DNA from: Monocercomonoides exilis
Lineage: Eukaryota > Preaxostyla > Oxymonadida > Polymastigidae
DNA: 30,000 nt
Direction: 5' to 3'
Assembly (NCBI GenBank): GCA_001643675.2
Contig: LSRY02000043.1
Span: 430,001-460,000 of the forward strand
The position numbers and the translations under genes are program-made. A model generated the notes under the pieces. It worked only from the letters and a program-made list of their open reading frames with translations. It was not told the DNA's origin and ran no database searches. This document shows, one piece after another, positions 11,644 to 20,683 of the stretch. Positions within the stretch are counted from its first letter, which is position 1. The number at the start of each line of letters is the position of its first letter.

Positions 11644-12241
11644 TTTCGTGACTATGCAGCAATACAGATTGTGTCAAATGCGATGTGCTATGCGGGAGGA
11701 ATTTGAGAAGAAAGAGTCGATTTCTTTGCTCAAAAAAACAGCAGAATAGTGGAGTGTGTTCTGATAGATGAGCACAAAGATATTATCGTTGTTGGCAATG
11801 GGAACAGCACAAACAACAAAAGCGAAAGAAATTGAAAAGACAATTTTGAAACAAATGAAATGTGTATGTGTGAATGCGTTTATACATGGATTGTTGCATG
11901 CAAATAAATACTTCAAATTAACTCAAAGGGAATAAAATTTTTTTTGTTCTGAATTGTGATAATTGTTTTATAGAACAAACTCTTTATTTTTGCATATATT
12001 GAAAAATCGAATGAATTCAATGTTTGAATTTCTTGCATTTTTGTATTTTTATAAATGTTGTTTTATTTTGAAACTTCATTAAAAACTGTGCAAATAATAT
12101 TAAAATAAAATATGTTTTTCTTTCTTTAAAAATTCAAAATATTAAAGTGCATATTTCACTCGAAAACATAAAAAAAAGAGCCATTATTAATATACATTAA
12201 TTCAAATTTTTTAACTTTAGCAAAGTCAATCCATTTCACAA
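11644..12241. other. Unique spacer and likely promoter region of the transposase
   Basis: The first 250 bp after the pseudokinase frame retain coding-like but broken sequence, possibly its decayed 3' end. From about 11930 the DNA is strongly A/T-rich up to the transposase ATG, as expected for a promoter region. No internal pair of short inverted repeats bracketing the transposase was seen. Confidence 0.4.
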
Positions 12242-13387
12242 ATGGTTGAAAACAAATCATTTGAAAAAGAATTAACATTCAGTGAGTTTTTAATGCGATC
12301 GAATGGGAAAAATCAATTGGCTATTGAATTGCTTTCCAAATTTGGGATAATAAAAAGAAATCGAATGTGCTGGAAATGCGAAAAAGCAATGGAATTAAGG
12401 ATGCAAAAAAAAGAAAGTGATTACTATGCTTATAAATGCACGAAATGTGGGAAAAATTACAGCTGGAATTATGATTCAATTTTTATGGAATTTCATCTTT
12501 CACCATTCAAACTTACATCATTGTTGTATCATTTTTGGTACAAACACTCAATTAAGGAAGTCACTTTTGAATCGAAAATATCAAACAAAACAGTAGTGAA
12601 ATTATTTGAAAAGTTAAGAAGAATATGCTGTTATTTTGAAACATTCGAAATGGAAAAAATAGGAAAAGATCGAATAGTGGAAATAGATGAAACTTTAATT
12701 CATAAAAGAAAGAACGGTGTTGGGAGATGCAGAGAACAGCAATGGCTATGGGGAGTAGTAGAGAGAAAAGAAATTGGAAAGCCACAAAAATTGATTGTCG
12801 AATTTCTTCCAGATCGAAAAGCTGATACCATATTGTATTTTGTAAAAAAGAACATTGAAAGATCTTCAACTATAATGTCTGACAAATGGTCGGCATATAA
12901 CTGCATTAGTGAAAACGGCTTCACCATTGACAGTGTAAATCATTCTCTCAATTTTGTTAAGCCTGAAAATCCTAAAGTTTACACTCAAACAATCGAAAGT
13001 GTGTGGTCTCATCTGAAAAACCACATTCCAAAAAGAGGAAGAACATTCATTAAGACAAAAGAATATGTTTATGAATTTCAATATCGATTCAACAACAGAC
13101 TCACACCTGCAGCATACATAAAGGAACTTTCAAAAATCAGCAAGAAAAGTTTGGATATTTTTCTTCGTTCTTACAATGAAAGCGTTGCAAGTTTGAAAAG
13201 CATTCTTCTGAAAGAAAGGAAATTTAAATTGTCTTCTTATTTATTAAAGAAAGAGGAATTGAGAAAAAGAAACAACTATGAAATGTATGATGAAAATGAA
13301 CTTGATGAAATGTTGAAGAAAAAAAGATCATTAAAGCTAATATTAGAAATAAAAGAATCAACAAATTTAAAAAAGAAGAAAAAATAG
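12242..13387 (+). CDS. Merlin/IS1016-type DDE transposase (ISXO2-like domain)
   Basis: 381 codons, TAG stop. It would catalyse cut-and-paste transposition of the surrounding 8.2-kb element by binding its ends in the nucleus. An N-terminal zinc ribbon is visible (CWKC near residue 40, CTKC near residue 64). The ISXO2-like RNase H-fold core follows with VEIDETLI (Asp149), SDKWSAYN (Asp214) and QTIESVWSHLKNH (Glu252), giving a complete DDE triad. A second conserved patch is WLWGVVER after the first Asp. The core is intact and probably functional. The C-terminus after residue 370 is Lys-rich and ends at a TAG directly after a six-A run; the downstream sequence suggests the original protein was longer by about 135 residues. 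The gene lies alone between the inverted-repeat arms. Confidence 0.88.
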   Translation: MVENKSFEKELTFSEFLMRSNGKNQLAIELLSKFGIIKRNRMCWKCEKAMELRMQKKESDYYAYKCTKCGKNYSWNYDSIFMEFHLSPFKLTSLLYHFWYKHSIKEVTFESKISNKTVVKLFEKLRRICCYFETFEMEKIGKDRIVEIDETLIHKRKNGVGRCREQQWLWGVVERKEIGKPQKLIVEFLPDRKADTILYFVKKNIERSSTIMSDKWSAYNCISENGFTIDSVNHSLNFVKPENPKVYTQTIESVWSHLKNHIPKRGRTFIKTKEYVYEFQYRFNNRLTPAAYIKELSKISKKSLDIFLRSYNESVASLKSILLKERKFKLSSYLLKKEELRKRNNYEMYDENELDEMLKKKRSLKLILEIKESTNLKKKKK

Positions 13388-13787
13388 ATGATGAAGATGA
13401 GAAAGAAGAGAAAGAAGAGAAAGAAGAGAAAGAAGAGAAAGAAGAGAAAGAAGAGAAAGAAGAGAAAGAAGAGAAAGAAACAGAAACAAAAGTTGAAACT
13501 GAAGATGATATATTTTCATCAGACATTGATTGCAAAACTGCAAGAAAGAAGAAAAAAGAAAAAGATATAGATCATGCGATGGAAGATTTCTGAAAAACAA
13601 CGACAGCCAACAGTTAAAAACGTTAGAGTTTGAAACCCTAAAGTTTTGTGAAAAAAAGAGAGAAAAGATTGAAGAAATGGAGAAAAAAGAAAAAGATAAA
13701 ACAAATGCAATTCTTAATCGAAAAATACTAAGAAGTTTTATTAAGTCAACAAATATTGGAACAGAACAGTCTCCAATAAATTTATGA
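13388..13787 (+). pseudogene. Frame-shifted C-terminal extension of the Merlin transposase
   Basis: One base out of frame after the A-run at 13379-13384, an acidic frame starts (IDDEDEKEE) and continues through nine EKE repeats into EDDIFSSDIDCKTARKKKKE, up to TGA at 13591-13593. A second frame change leads into a charged, probably coiled-coil tail (QQLKTLEFETLKFCEKKREK ... FIKSTNIGTEQSPINL) that ends at TGA 13785-13787. The repeat unit keeps this frame, and the composition is coherent, so I infer a lost C-terminal region of the transposase. Two sequencing errors in homopolymers would give the same picture. Confidence 0.5.
13399..13479 (+). repeat. Nine tandem copies of GAGAAAGAA
   Basis: 81 bp made of exactly nine 9-bp units, encoding Glu-Lys-Glu in the frame-shifted extension of the transposase. 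The unit length preserves every frame. Confidence 0.95.
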
Positions 13788-14037
13788 ATTTTTATTTCAC
13801 AACACTATCAATCACATCACATTTTGATCACGTTGCAAAAAAAATCCTAATTAACGCAAGTGTTCGTAAATGAATTTCTAATAAAAACAAACTTCATCTC
13901 CTTTTTGTGAAATTTGAATTACACATTTCGATGCAAATGAGTTAACAATCTTGTAATCGTAAACATAAATAAGTCCATACGCATGTCCATCAGCATATAA
14001 ATTTTCATTTGTTTCATTATATTGTTGAAACCATGCT
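13788..14037. other. Short unique spacer right of the transposase
   Basis: AT-rich, no intact ORF on either strand. Minus-strand sequence here follows the decayed 3' end of the right-arm pseudokinase copy and may be its untranslated or dead remainder. Confidence 0.4.
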
Positions 14038-16361
14038 TCACAAACACATATTGGCATTAACATTTGCTTCACTTATTTGTTCCATCTTCACGCGCAAGAC
14101 ACAAATATGCTCAGACAATGCACTCTTTCCAATGGACTCTGCTGCAATCCCGATTATGTCAGTCATTGTCTTCACAGTTGCACCTTCAGGAAAATCTTCA
14201 ACCAGCACACACTTTATTACCACGTGCGATAGTCTGTCTTCAAAATGCGATAACACACTCATCTTAACTTTCTGCTTTAGCCTGTCCTTCAAACCATTTT
14301 TTCATATTCGATATCTCTCCATTCACAATCTTCTGCCCTGCCACTTCTGCCTTATAATCTCCAATAGGGATTTGAAGGGTCAAACAATCCCACAACATCA
14401 TCCCAATCGAAAAGGCAACTGACTCCTTTGTTGCCCCCATCTTCTTGTTCATCAGCAGCTCTGGTGCCTTCCACCTCAGGCACTCCTTTCTGAAGGCATC
14501 CTCATCCTCTTCAAATGCCGATGAGGGAATGGAGTCATCATCATCATCATCGTTGCCACTGGCAGATGTCACAACTGTTGATGATGAGATGGAGGATGAA
14601 TCTGAATCATCAGAGGAGCAGTCGGAGTGCATGGCAATCGCAATCACCATGTGCTCTGAAAACAACACAATGTGAGGACTGAGGTTGGCAAGGGAAGAAA
14701 GAGTATTGTTCATTTCGTCAAATGAATGGAGCGCGAGATTAGCCACCCAGAACAGGATCTGAGCAGCTGTTTGCTCCCTCTCCTTCAGAGTTCCTATTGC
14801 CATCTCCTTCGTCTTATTCCTTCCATGCAACAGCATGAACAGCGAATCCCTCAGATCCACAATCAGCTTCTCATGAGGAGATGAGCAGGCCATTGCATCG
14901 ACAAGATTCGACATGGATGAGGTGGTTGGGCACAGATCCTCTCCTCGAACAAATGTTGAATCTGAATCAGTTGTGGATGTGGAAGAGATGGAAGGTGAAG
15001 GTGTTCTCTTTCTTGTATCTTCCTCTTCTTCTTCATCTTTCTCCAATGCCCAATCAGGAATTTTGTCTGAGTCTTTTCCAAGAATGTATTCAGTTGATCC
15101 ACTCTCACTCAACAAATGCTCAGACGACTCCGAATGTTGCATATTCGTATCATATATTCTCTTCTTTATCCTCTCTTCATTCTTCTTCTCTGCTTCCCTC
15201 TCTGCTCTCCTCCACTGCTCTTCAGGCGACATCTCCATCGTCACCACCTCAAATGCCTTCGGATTCTTTTTCACTGTGTCATTCACAATCTCCTCCAATT
15301 CCTTTGTTCTTCTCTTTTGTTTTCTTCATCTGACTGCAAATATCACAGAAACAATGATTACAAACAATAAAACAACAACTCAAACAACAACAGCAATCGG
15401 CCAAAATGATTTTCCTTCTTTTCCTCCCTCAACAAGTTTTTCATCTCCACTTGAATGTGTTTCGCTTCCATTTTTCAGAATGAAAGACTCAGTTGATGAA
15501 GGAGAATCAACTTTTCCAAACAGAATGCACACGCTCACTTCTGTCTCGTCTCTCACTTTCTCCAATTCTGAACATGAAATAACTGAGCGAATCTCATTCT
15601 CTGAAACAAACCCTTCTTCTTCAATCCCTTTTCTCACAATCTCCTCTTCATCCCCATTTTTCATGCTGATCTTCAGAGACAATTTGTGAGGAAGAAGCAG
15701 CTTCCCACGAATGCTCAAGTCCATGTCCCCACTCGCCTGTGTTGTGCTCTTCACTTCTTCCAAGACAGGGATGAAAAATGATGATCCTCTTTCACTCGCG
15801 ATTCCTCCCAATTGACATCCCTCATCCAATATCCGCAGAGATGTGTTTTTCTCCATTCCTTCTCCCCCTTTAAAACCCATCTCCTTCAGATTTATCTCTT
15901 CCTATTACACTCTCTTCAACAACAATCATCACGCTCATGAAATCAGAAGTCAGATGCACCAGCCCATGCTCAATTGAATAACATGGAAGTGTGTTTGTTC
16001 CACACTGTTTTTCGTTTGATCCATTCACGCTGCTCACAATAATCGTATCACTTTGATGAATTGTTACAAATCCATTCAAATCCGTATCGCTGTGGTGTTC
16101 GCAATAATCTTTTCCATTAATTGCATTATTACGAGTGTTATGTCCCTCTCGAAGATCAAACAGAAATTGACTTTCATTGATCTGGGATGTGATGTTGTAA
16201 CAATCAATGAAAATACATTCCTCATGCTGGTTGTGTCTGTATCTAACTTCATCTTCACAAATGCAAAATTCATTTTTTCTCTTCATTTCGTTGCCTGAAA
16301 CATTTCTCCTCTATTTTCTTTGCTGTTGCTGTGTTAACAGGAGCTTTGTTTTCATACGCAT
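14038..16361 (-). pseudogene. Captured membrane pseudokinase gene, right-arm copy, broken
   Basis: Mirror copy of the left-arm gene, minus strand. It shares the TAG (16311-16313), the frame change near 15875 and both TGA codons (15380-15382, 15326-15328), so these lesions predate arm duplication or were spread by gene conversion. The ectodomain piece 15870-16286 and membrane-proximal piece 15380-15880 translate identically to the left arm. The intracellular part 14264-15298 differs at scattered residues over one patch, and lacks one STTSTT unit. After the arm ends at 14297, a one-base shift in the A-run opens the frame 14292-14038 (LKDRLKQKVK ... VIKCVLVEDFPEGATVKTMT), which resembles the end of a protein kinase fold. 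This tail differs from the left copy's tail. Confidence 0.72.
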
Positions 16362-17022
16362 CTCTCTTTGGAAGAAAGATAATAAAATTTTTCATGTTTT
16401 ATCAAAAATTTTAATAAAACAATGTTAATAATTAAAAAGAATGTTTCACACGATTTGTTTGTTCTTCTTTATTCATTGGCACCATAGTTTAATAATAATA
16501 TCCTTGTGCAGCATGCAAATAATCTTCCTAAAAATCATAATCAAAAATTGTAAAGAATTGAATGAAATGTTAATAATCATTTAGTGCACACTTTTATAAT
16601 ATTTCTAAACATTTGATTTGTTATATGTTCGCAAGCGAGGGTTCTATTCTTGACGAAAGAAACTAATTTCTTATTTTTTGGATATTAAAAATTTAATTGT
16701 GGGATTGATCAAAATATTTTAATTTTTTAATTTATTTTTTTTTATGTTTTATTTCCCAAATCATTATTATTAAAATAGGACAATATAATAATAAATAACA
16801 TTTTATCTACTTTTTATTTCATAATTATCTTGTTTTATTTATTTTTTGAAAAAATACTCATATTTATGGGTCATTTTTTAAAATAGTTTTTTCACGAGAA
16901 ACAAAAATTTTTGCGAAAAATCGGTCCATACAAAAGTTTTTAAATAATTTTTGCATTTCAAACATCACAAAATTAATGTCTAAAAACAAGAATTGCAAAA
17001 GGGACGCAGTTACACCTATGCC
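14297..17022 (-). repeat. Right terminal inverted repeat arm (2,726 bp)
   Basis: Reverse complement of 8804-11541, 12 bp shorter. The inner homology ends exactly in a six-A run of the pseudokinase gene; beyond it the two flanks differ. Confidence 0.95.
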
Positions 17023-17030
17023 CTCCTAAC
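17023..17030. repeat. Right 8-bp target-site duplication, CTCCTAAC
   Basis: Identical to 8796-8803 and directly adjacent to the right terminus of the element. Confidence 0.9.
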
Positions 17031-18729
17031 ATCTTTTCCTTCTCTTTCTTTTCATTTTCATAAAAATCAAATCGAATAGGCAACATTCATGATAAAAGTT
17101 ACAGGTTGCGAGTTCGCAATATTGCATCAACGAATGTCAAACTCATCTTATTCTGAAGACGTTAAGAGAGCAGAAATTCATTTGGGCATCGCTTAGCTAA
17201 CATTTGCAAACAAGGAGTATTGTCTGAGTTATTAGTCAAGAACAATTCTTCACCATCATGTTTGCTTCAATTTTTTCTCTTCTTCGAAAGATTCTCTGAA
17301 GGAATTGGTTGCGATAAATTTTTGATAAGTTTTACAATGAGAATAAAAAGATAACGATAAAGATATAATACTTATAATTGAATTCTTCACTGTTTCAACT
17401 CAAATCTTGAACATCACAGGTTTAATAAAATCATCATCTGTTTCTCATATTTTTCATATTCTTTTTATATTGCGAATGCAATTCTTCTTTCACAATTATC
17501 CGACTAGCTTGAAAATGTTCGATAAAATAAACATCTTTATAGAAGATTAATTTAAAGAAACATACTTTCTCATTCTTTAAGTATTTTTCCTATTTCAATT
17601 TAAAGCAAATATATAGTTCATTTTTCTGAATGAAGTTAAAATAACAATAGTTTTAATGATGTTAATATGGAAAAAAAAGTTGTAAAATTAAAAATTCACA
17701 ACAAATTTAAGAACTGTTCGATAAATCTTTATTCATTGAAACATTAACTGGGTTTTACAGTTTTTCACACTTTCATTCTCTTTAACAATTATTATTTAAA
17801 ATTTGAAATTTAAAAAAAAATTCAGATATTGCTATTTAAAATTCAATAAAGAACTTTTTGATTATTAAATTACAAGAATTTCGGAATATAAAAATTTGAG
17901 CGAAATGCATTTGTTCAATAGCACACAAATTCCTAGCTGTCTTGAGGTTAATTCAAATTTGTAAAAAAAACAAACTTTCATGAATGACTCTTCTTATTTG
18001 AAGATTAATAAAAAAAAATACGATAGATGTATTTAGACACTTTTCCAGTGTGTTGATTGCAACGAATTAGCTTTCTAAATATGATACAAAAACAATGTCA
18101 CATATTTTTTTTATTGCTAAATGAAATAACATAAGTTCAGCAATTTTCTGTTTGAAAAATAAGGATTTCGAAAGGCAGATTGTTTTCAATAGTATTTCTT
18201 CTTCATTTTTTTATGAATTTCTTTTTTGCGACTCAAAAATCCATCGTGACAAATTCGAAAAAAATTTATGGTTCATCCAAGTTTTTCAAATTAATCAAAA
18301 ATTGGAACTCAAAAAATACTTAAATTTAGCAAAAATGACAATATTTATTAACATTTTGTCAAAAAACAATATAAAATAAAATTGAAAAGAAAATGAAAAA
18401 TAAAACACTTTAATAAAAAGTGAAATTATCTACTGACATTTCTGTTTTGTCACTGACAACCACAAGCACAATTTTTTCTTTAGTGTAACACATGCTTAGG
18501 AAAGAAAAAGAGAGAAAGAAAATTTTTTGTTGAACAAGAAATTTATTTTCGATAGCATTATTGGTGAGTGCACAATATCTTGTTGTGAAAGAAATTTTGT
18601 GATGATGATAACAGTATTGCAAACCGTTTCATTATTATGTTTTGTCTTTCTTTTGTGAAGTAACTTTTTTATTGAATAAACCAAATTGGAATTTCCCTCT
18701 GAATATGGAATTGAACAAAAGTTTATCAC
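17031..18729. other. AT-rich intergenic DNA, no gene seen
   Basis: 1.7 kb of A/T-rich sequence. The longest frames (for example 18152-18379) are Lys/Asn/Phe-rich and show no domain. No RNA gene, repeat array or inverted repeat was found by eye. Confidence 0.5.
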
Positions 18730-18733
18730 ATTT

Positions 18734-18990
18734 GGGTGATTATTTTTGAAATTATAATTTTTTTAGGAAAAATTTCTTCTCAAATATTCACTTCGAATGC
18801 TAGTTGATGAACACAGAAAAGTGAAAACTCTGATAAAAAACATATCTGTATTGCTTTCATATCAAACATTTTCATTAAAAACAATTGAGATGATTTTAAC
18901 ATTTCAAAGAAAATATCATTTGTTATATCTTGAAATTTTTTAAGTTACCAACACCCAGAAAAAAGCAATGATTTAAAAAAATAGTCACCC
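18734..18990. mobile_element. MITE copy 1 (257 bp)
   Basis: Starts GGGTGATTATTTTTGAAA and ends AGTCACCC, with direct repeats ATTT at 18730-18733 and 18991-18994. An internal block GATGAACACAGAAAAGTG recurs at a similar offset in copies 2 and 3. Arms are diverged. No coding capacity. Confidence 0.75.
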
Positions 18991-19085
18991 ATTTCTTATT
19001 TTTTTCAATACGTGTGTGATTGTTTTTTGAAATCATTGTTTTTTTTTGTGAGTTGATTCTTTGAAGGTTTGATTTTAATGGAGAT

Positions 19086-19343
19086 GTGCGATTATTTTTG
19101 AAACCATATTTTTTCTGTCAAAATTTTGGGTTTGAATATTTGAAATGAATATCCGCTAATGAACACTGAAAAGTGTAAAATCTATTATATGACTCCAATA
19201 CTATTTTTTTTTGAGATAAATTGTGGCTTTTGAAACGATAGAGAAACATTATTTATTATTATGAAAATTATTTTATTAACAACAATTAATATTCAAAATT
19301 ATGAGCACCCTGAAAAAAGTTATGATTTCAAAAATAATCACCT
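19086..19343. mobile_element. MITE copy 2 (258 bp), degraded ends
   Basis: Left end GTGCGATTATTTTTGAAA, right end ATTTCAAAAATAATCACC plus T. It shares the internal AATGAACACTGAAAAGTG block and the right-hand GAAAAAAGTTATGATTTC block with its neighbours. The target duplication is not clear. Confidence 0.65.
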
Positions 19344-19403
19344 ATTTTTCATTTTTATATTTTTCTATCATAAGAAACAACGTATACACTCACGATTAAA
19401 TAT

Positions 19404-19660
19404 AAGTGATTATTTTTGAAATCATATTGTTACAAACAAAAATTTCAGTTCGAAAATTTCTCTTTATATAAACAAATGAACTGTGAAAAGTGAAAAGGCT
19501 TATTGAATACATTTTCATCTTTGATTCGGAAAAATCATTTGTTATTTAAAAACAATTATCATGCTTTCTCTATTTTCTATTAACATTTTCTTTCAAAAAA
19601 CCAACAATCTTCATAAAATTAACTCCCCAAAAGGATGAATGATTTCAAAAATAATCACCC
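19404..19660. mobile_element. MITE copy 3 (257 bp)
   Basis: Left end AAGTGATTATTTTTGAAA, right end TTTCAAAAATAATCACCC. Internal block AATGAACTGTGAAAAGTG sits at the same offset as in copies 1 and 2. The left terminus has changed from GGG, and no target duplication remains. Confidence 0.65.
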
Positions 19661-20683
19661 ATTTATACACAAAAAATTGTTCAAACTCGATGTCATTATA
19701 TTCAAATCTTTCGAAGTTTATTTTTTAATTTTGTTCTCTTAAAATTTATTTGAGGATATAAATTTAACGAGGTCAAAACAGTGATGACTTTTTCTTGTAA
19801 TTCTATTTATGCTTGCAATAATTATTTGAAAAATTTTATGTGATTGTTTTGAAATTCGTAACAATAAAAAAGAAAATTCGGAAAACAGCTGAACAGAAAA
19901 TTTTTATTTATCCAAAGGATTAATTTCATAAGTGTTTCAGTTATCATTGAACCAATTTTTTCTTGTTTGAAAATAACTACAGATAGATTGTGTTAAATAA
20001 AAAATTAATTCATTCTTCATCCATTTTTTGACTTTCGAAAAACATCACAACGCAAAAGTGATACAATTTGTTATCCACCACATTTTTGAATAACCAATTG
20101 GTAATCGATTATTTGAAGGAAAATACGGACTTTCAAGCTTCTTTTGCACAAAGCACTTAAAATTTGCTTCACTGATAACTTTATTTCCCTTTCTCAGATT
20201 ACAAAATAAATAATATTTTCAGATTCGTAAATAGGTATCGTTGAAATCAAAACATCAGGTTTTCCAACATTCACGAATGTCAAAAAATGGAATTATTTTT
20301 CTTGTGTTTTTTGATATTAATAAGTCAATGAAAAGTCCAGAATTTTCTATGAAAAAGCTTGAAGCAAAATATTTTGTCCCATTTATATTTTCCTTTTCAG
20401 AAATTGCTGTTGATAAAAGTTTCTTATTTAAAATATTTAACCTTGTGTGACTTATAGAGATAATTTCGTCACACGTTGCCAGTTTTCCACTTAAAAAAAA
20501 AAAAAGTTCTGTTGAATGTGAATAATGTCTAGAAAAATTCATTTTTTCATGAAAATATTTCCTATTAATATAAATTATTTTTTTAAATGCATTTGTTCAT
20601 TAAGAGTATAATTTATATATTGAAAATTTCAATGATCACATTCGCATATAATAAATATTTTGAATTGAGAAGAGAGCTTTTTC
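19661..20683. other. AT-rich upstream region of the phosphodiesterase gene
   Basis: No gene seen. Frames at 20241-20450 and 20255-20542 overlap on opposite strands, are Phe/Ile/Lys-rich and lack domains. The last 200 bp before the ATG at 20684 are nearly pure A/T with TATA-like stretches (TTTATATATTG near 20612), a plausible but unproven promoter. Confidence 0.4.

Larger units (their letters stand above)
8804..17022. mobile_element. 8,219-bp Merlin-type transposon with 2.7-kb terminal inverted repeats carrying a captured gene
   Basis: The unit starts GGCATAGGTGTAACTGCG and ends with its reverse complement. It is bounded by the exact 8-bp direct repeat CTCCTAAC (8796-8803, 17023-17030). The arms are 8804-11541 and 14297-17022; the unique centre is 11542-14296 and encodes a Merlin/IS1016-like DDE transposase. 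Known Merlin elements have 8-9 bp target duplications, in agreement. The arms are unusually long and each carries one copy of a broken host-type membrane pseudokinase gene reading inward. hAT elements also make 8-bp duplications, but the only transposase inside the borders is the Merlin type. The element therefore appears to have moved as one unit after acquiring the cargo. A fold-back assembly error is unlikely because the two arms differ internally and the flanks carry a target duplication. Confidence 0.85.

Noticed and set aside
12242-13387. Bacterial insertion sequence contamination (IS1016/IS1595)
   Set aside because: The gene is as AT-rich as its surroundings, sits in a eukaryote-style element with a pseudokinase cargo, and carries a low-complexity tail typical of this genome.
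13399-13479. Short CRISPR-like array
   Set aside because: Pure tandem 9-bp repeat without spacers, in a eukaryotic coding-like context.
8804-17022. Palindrome as an assembly or fold-back sequencing artefact
   Set aside because: The arms differ by a patch of substitutions and indels, the centre is unique, and an 8-bp direct repeat flanks the unit; an artefact would not produce these.
8804-17022. hAT element, since hAT also duplicates 8 bp
   Set aside because: No hAT transposase lies inside the borders; the hAT gene is outside at 2332-5660, and the enclosed transposase is Merlin-type, whose known 8-9 bp duplications also fit.
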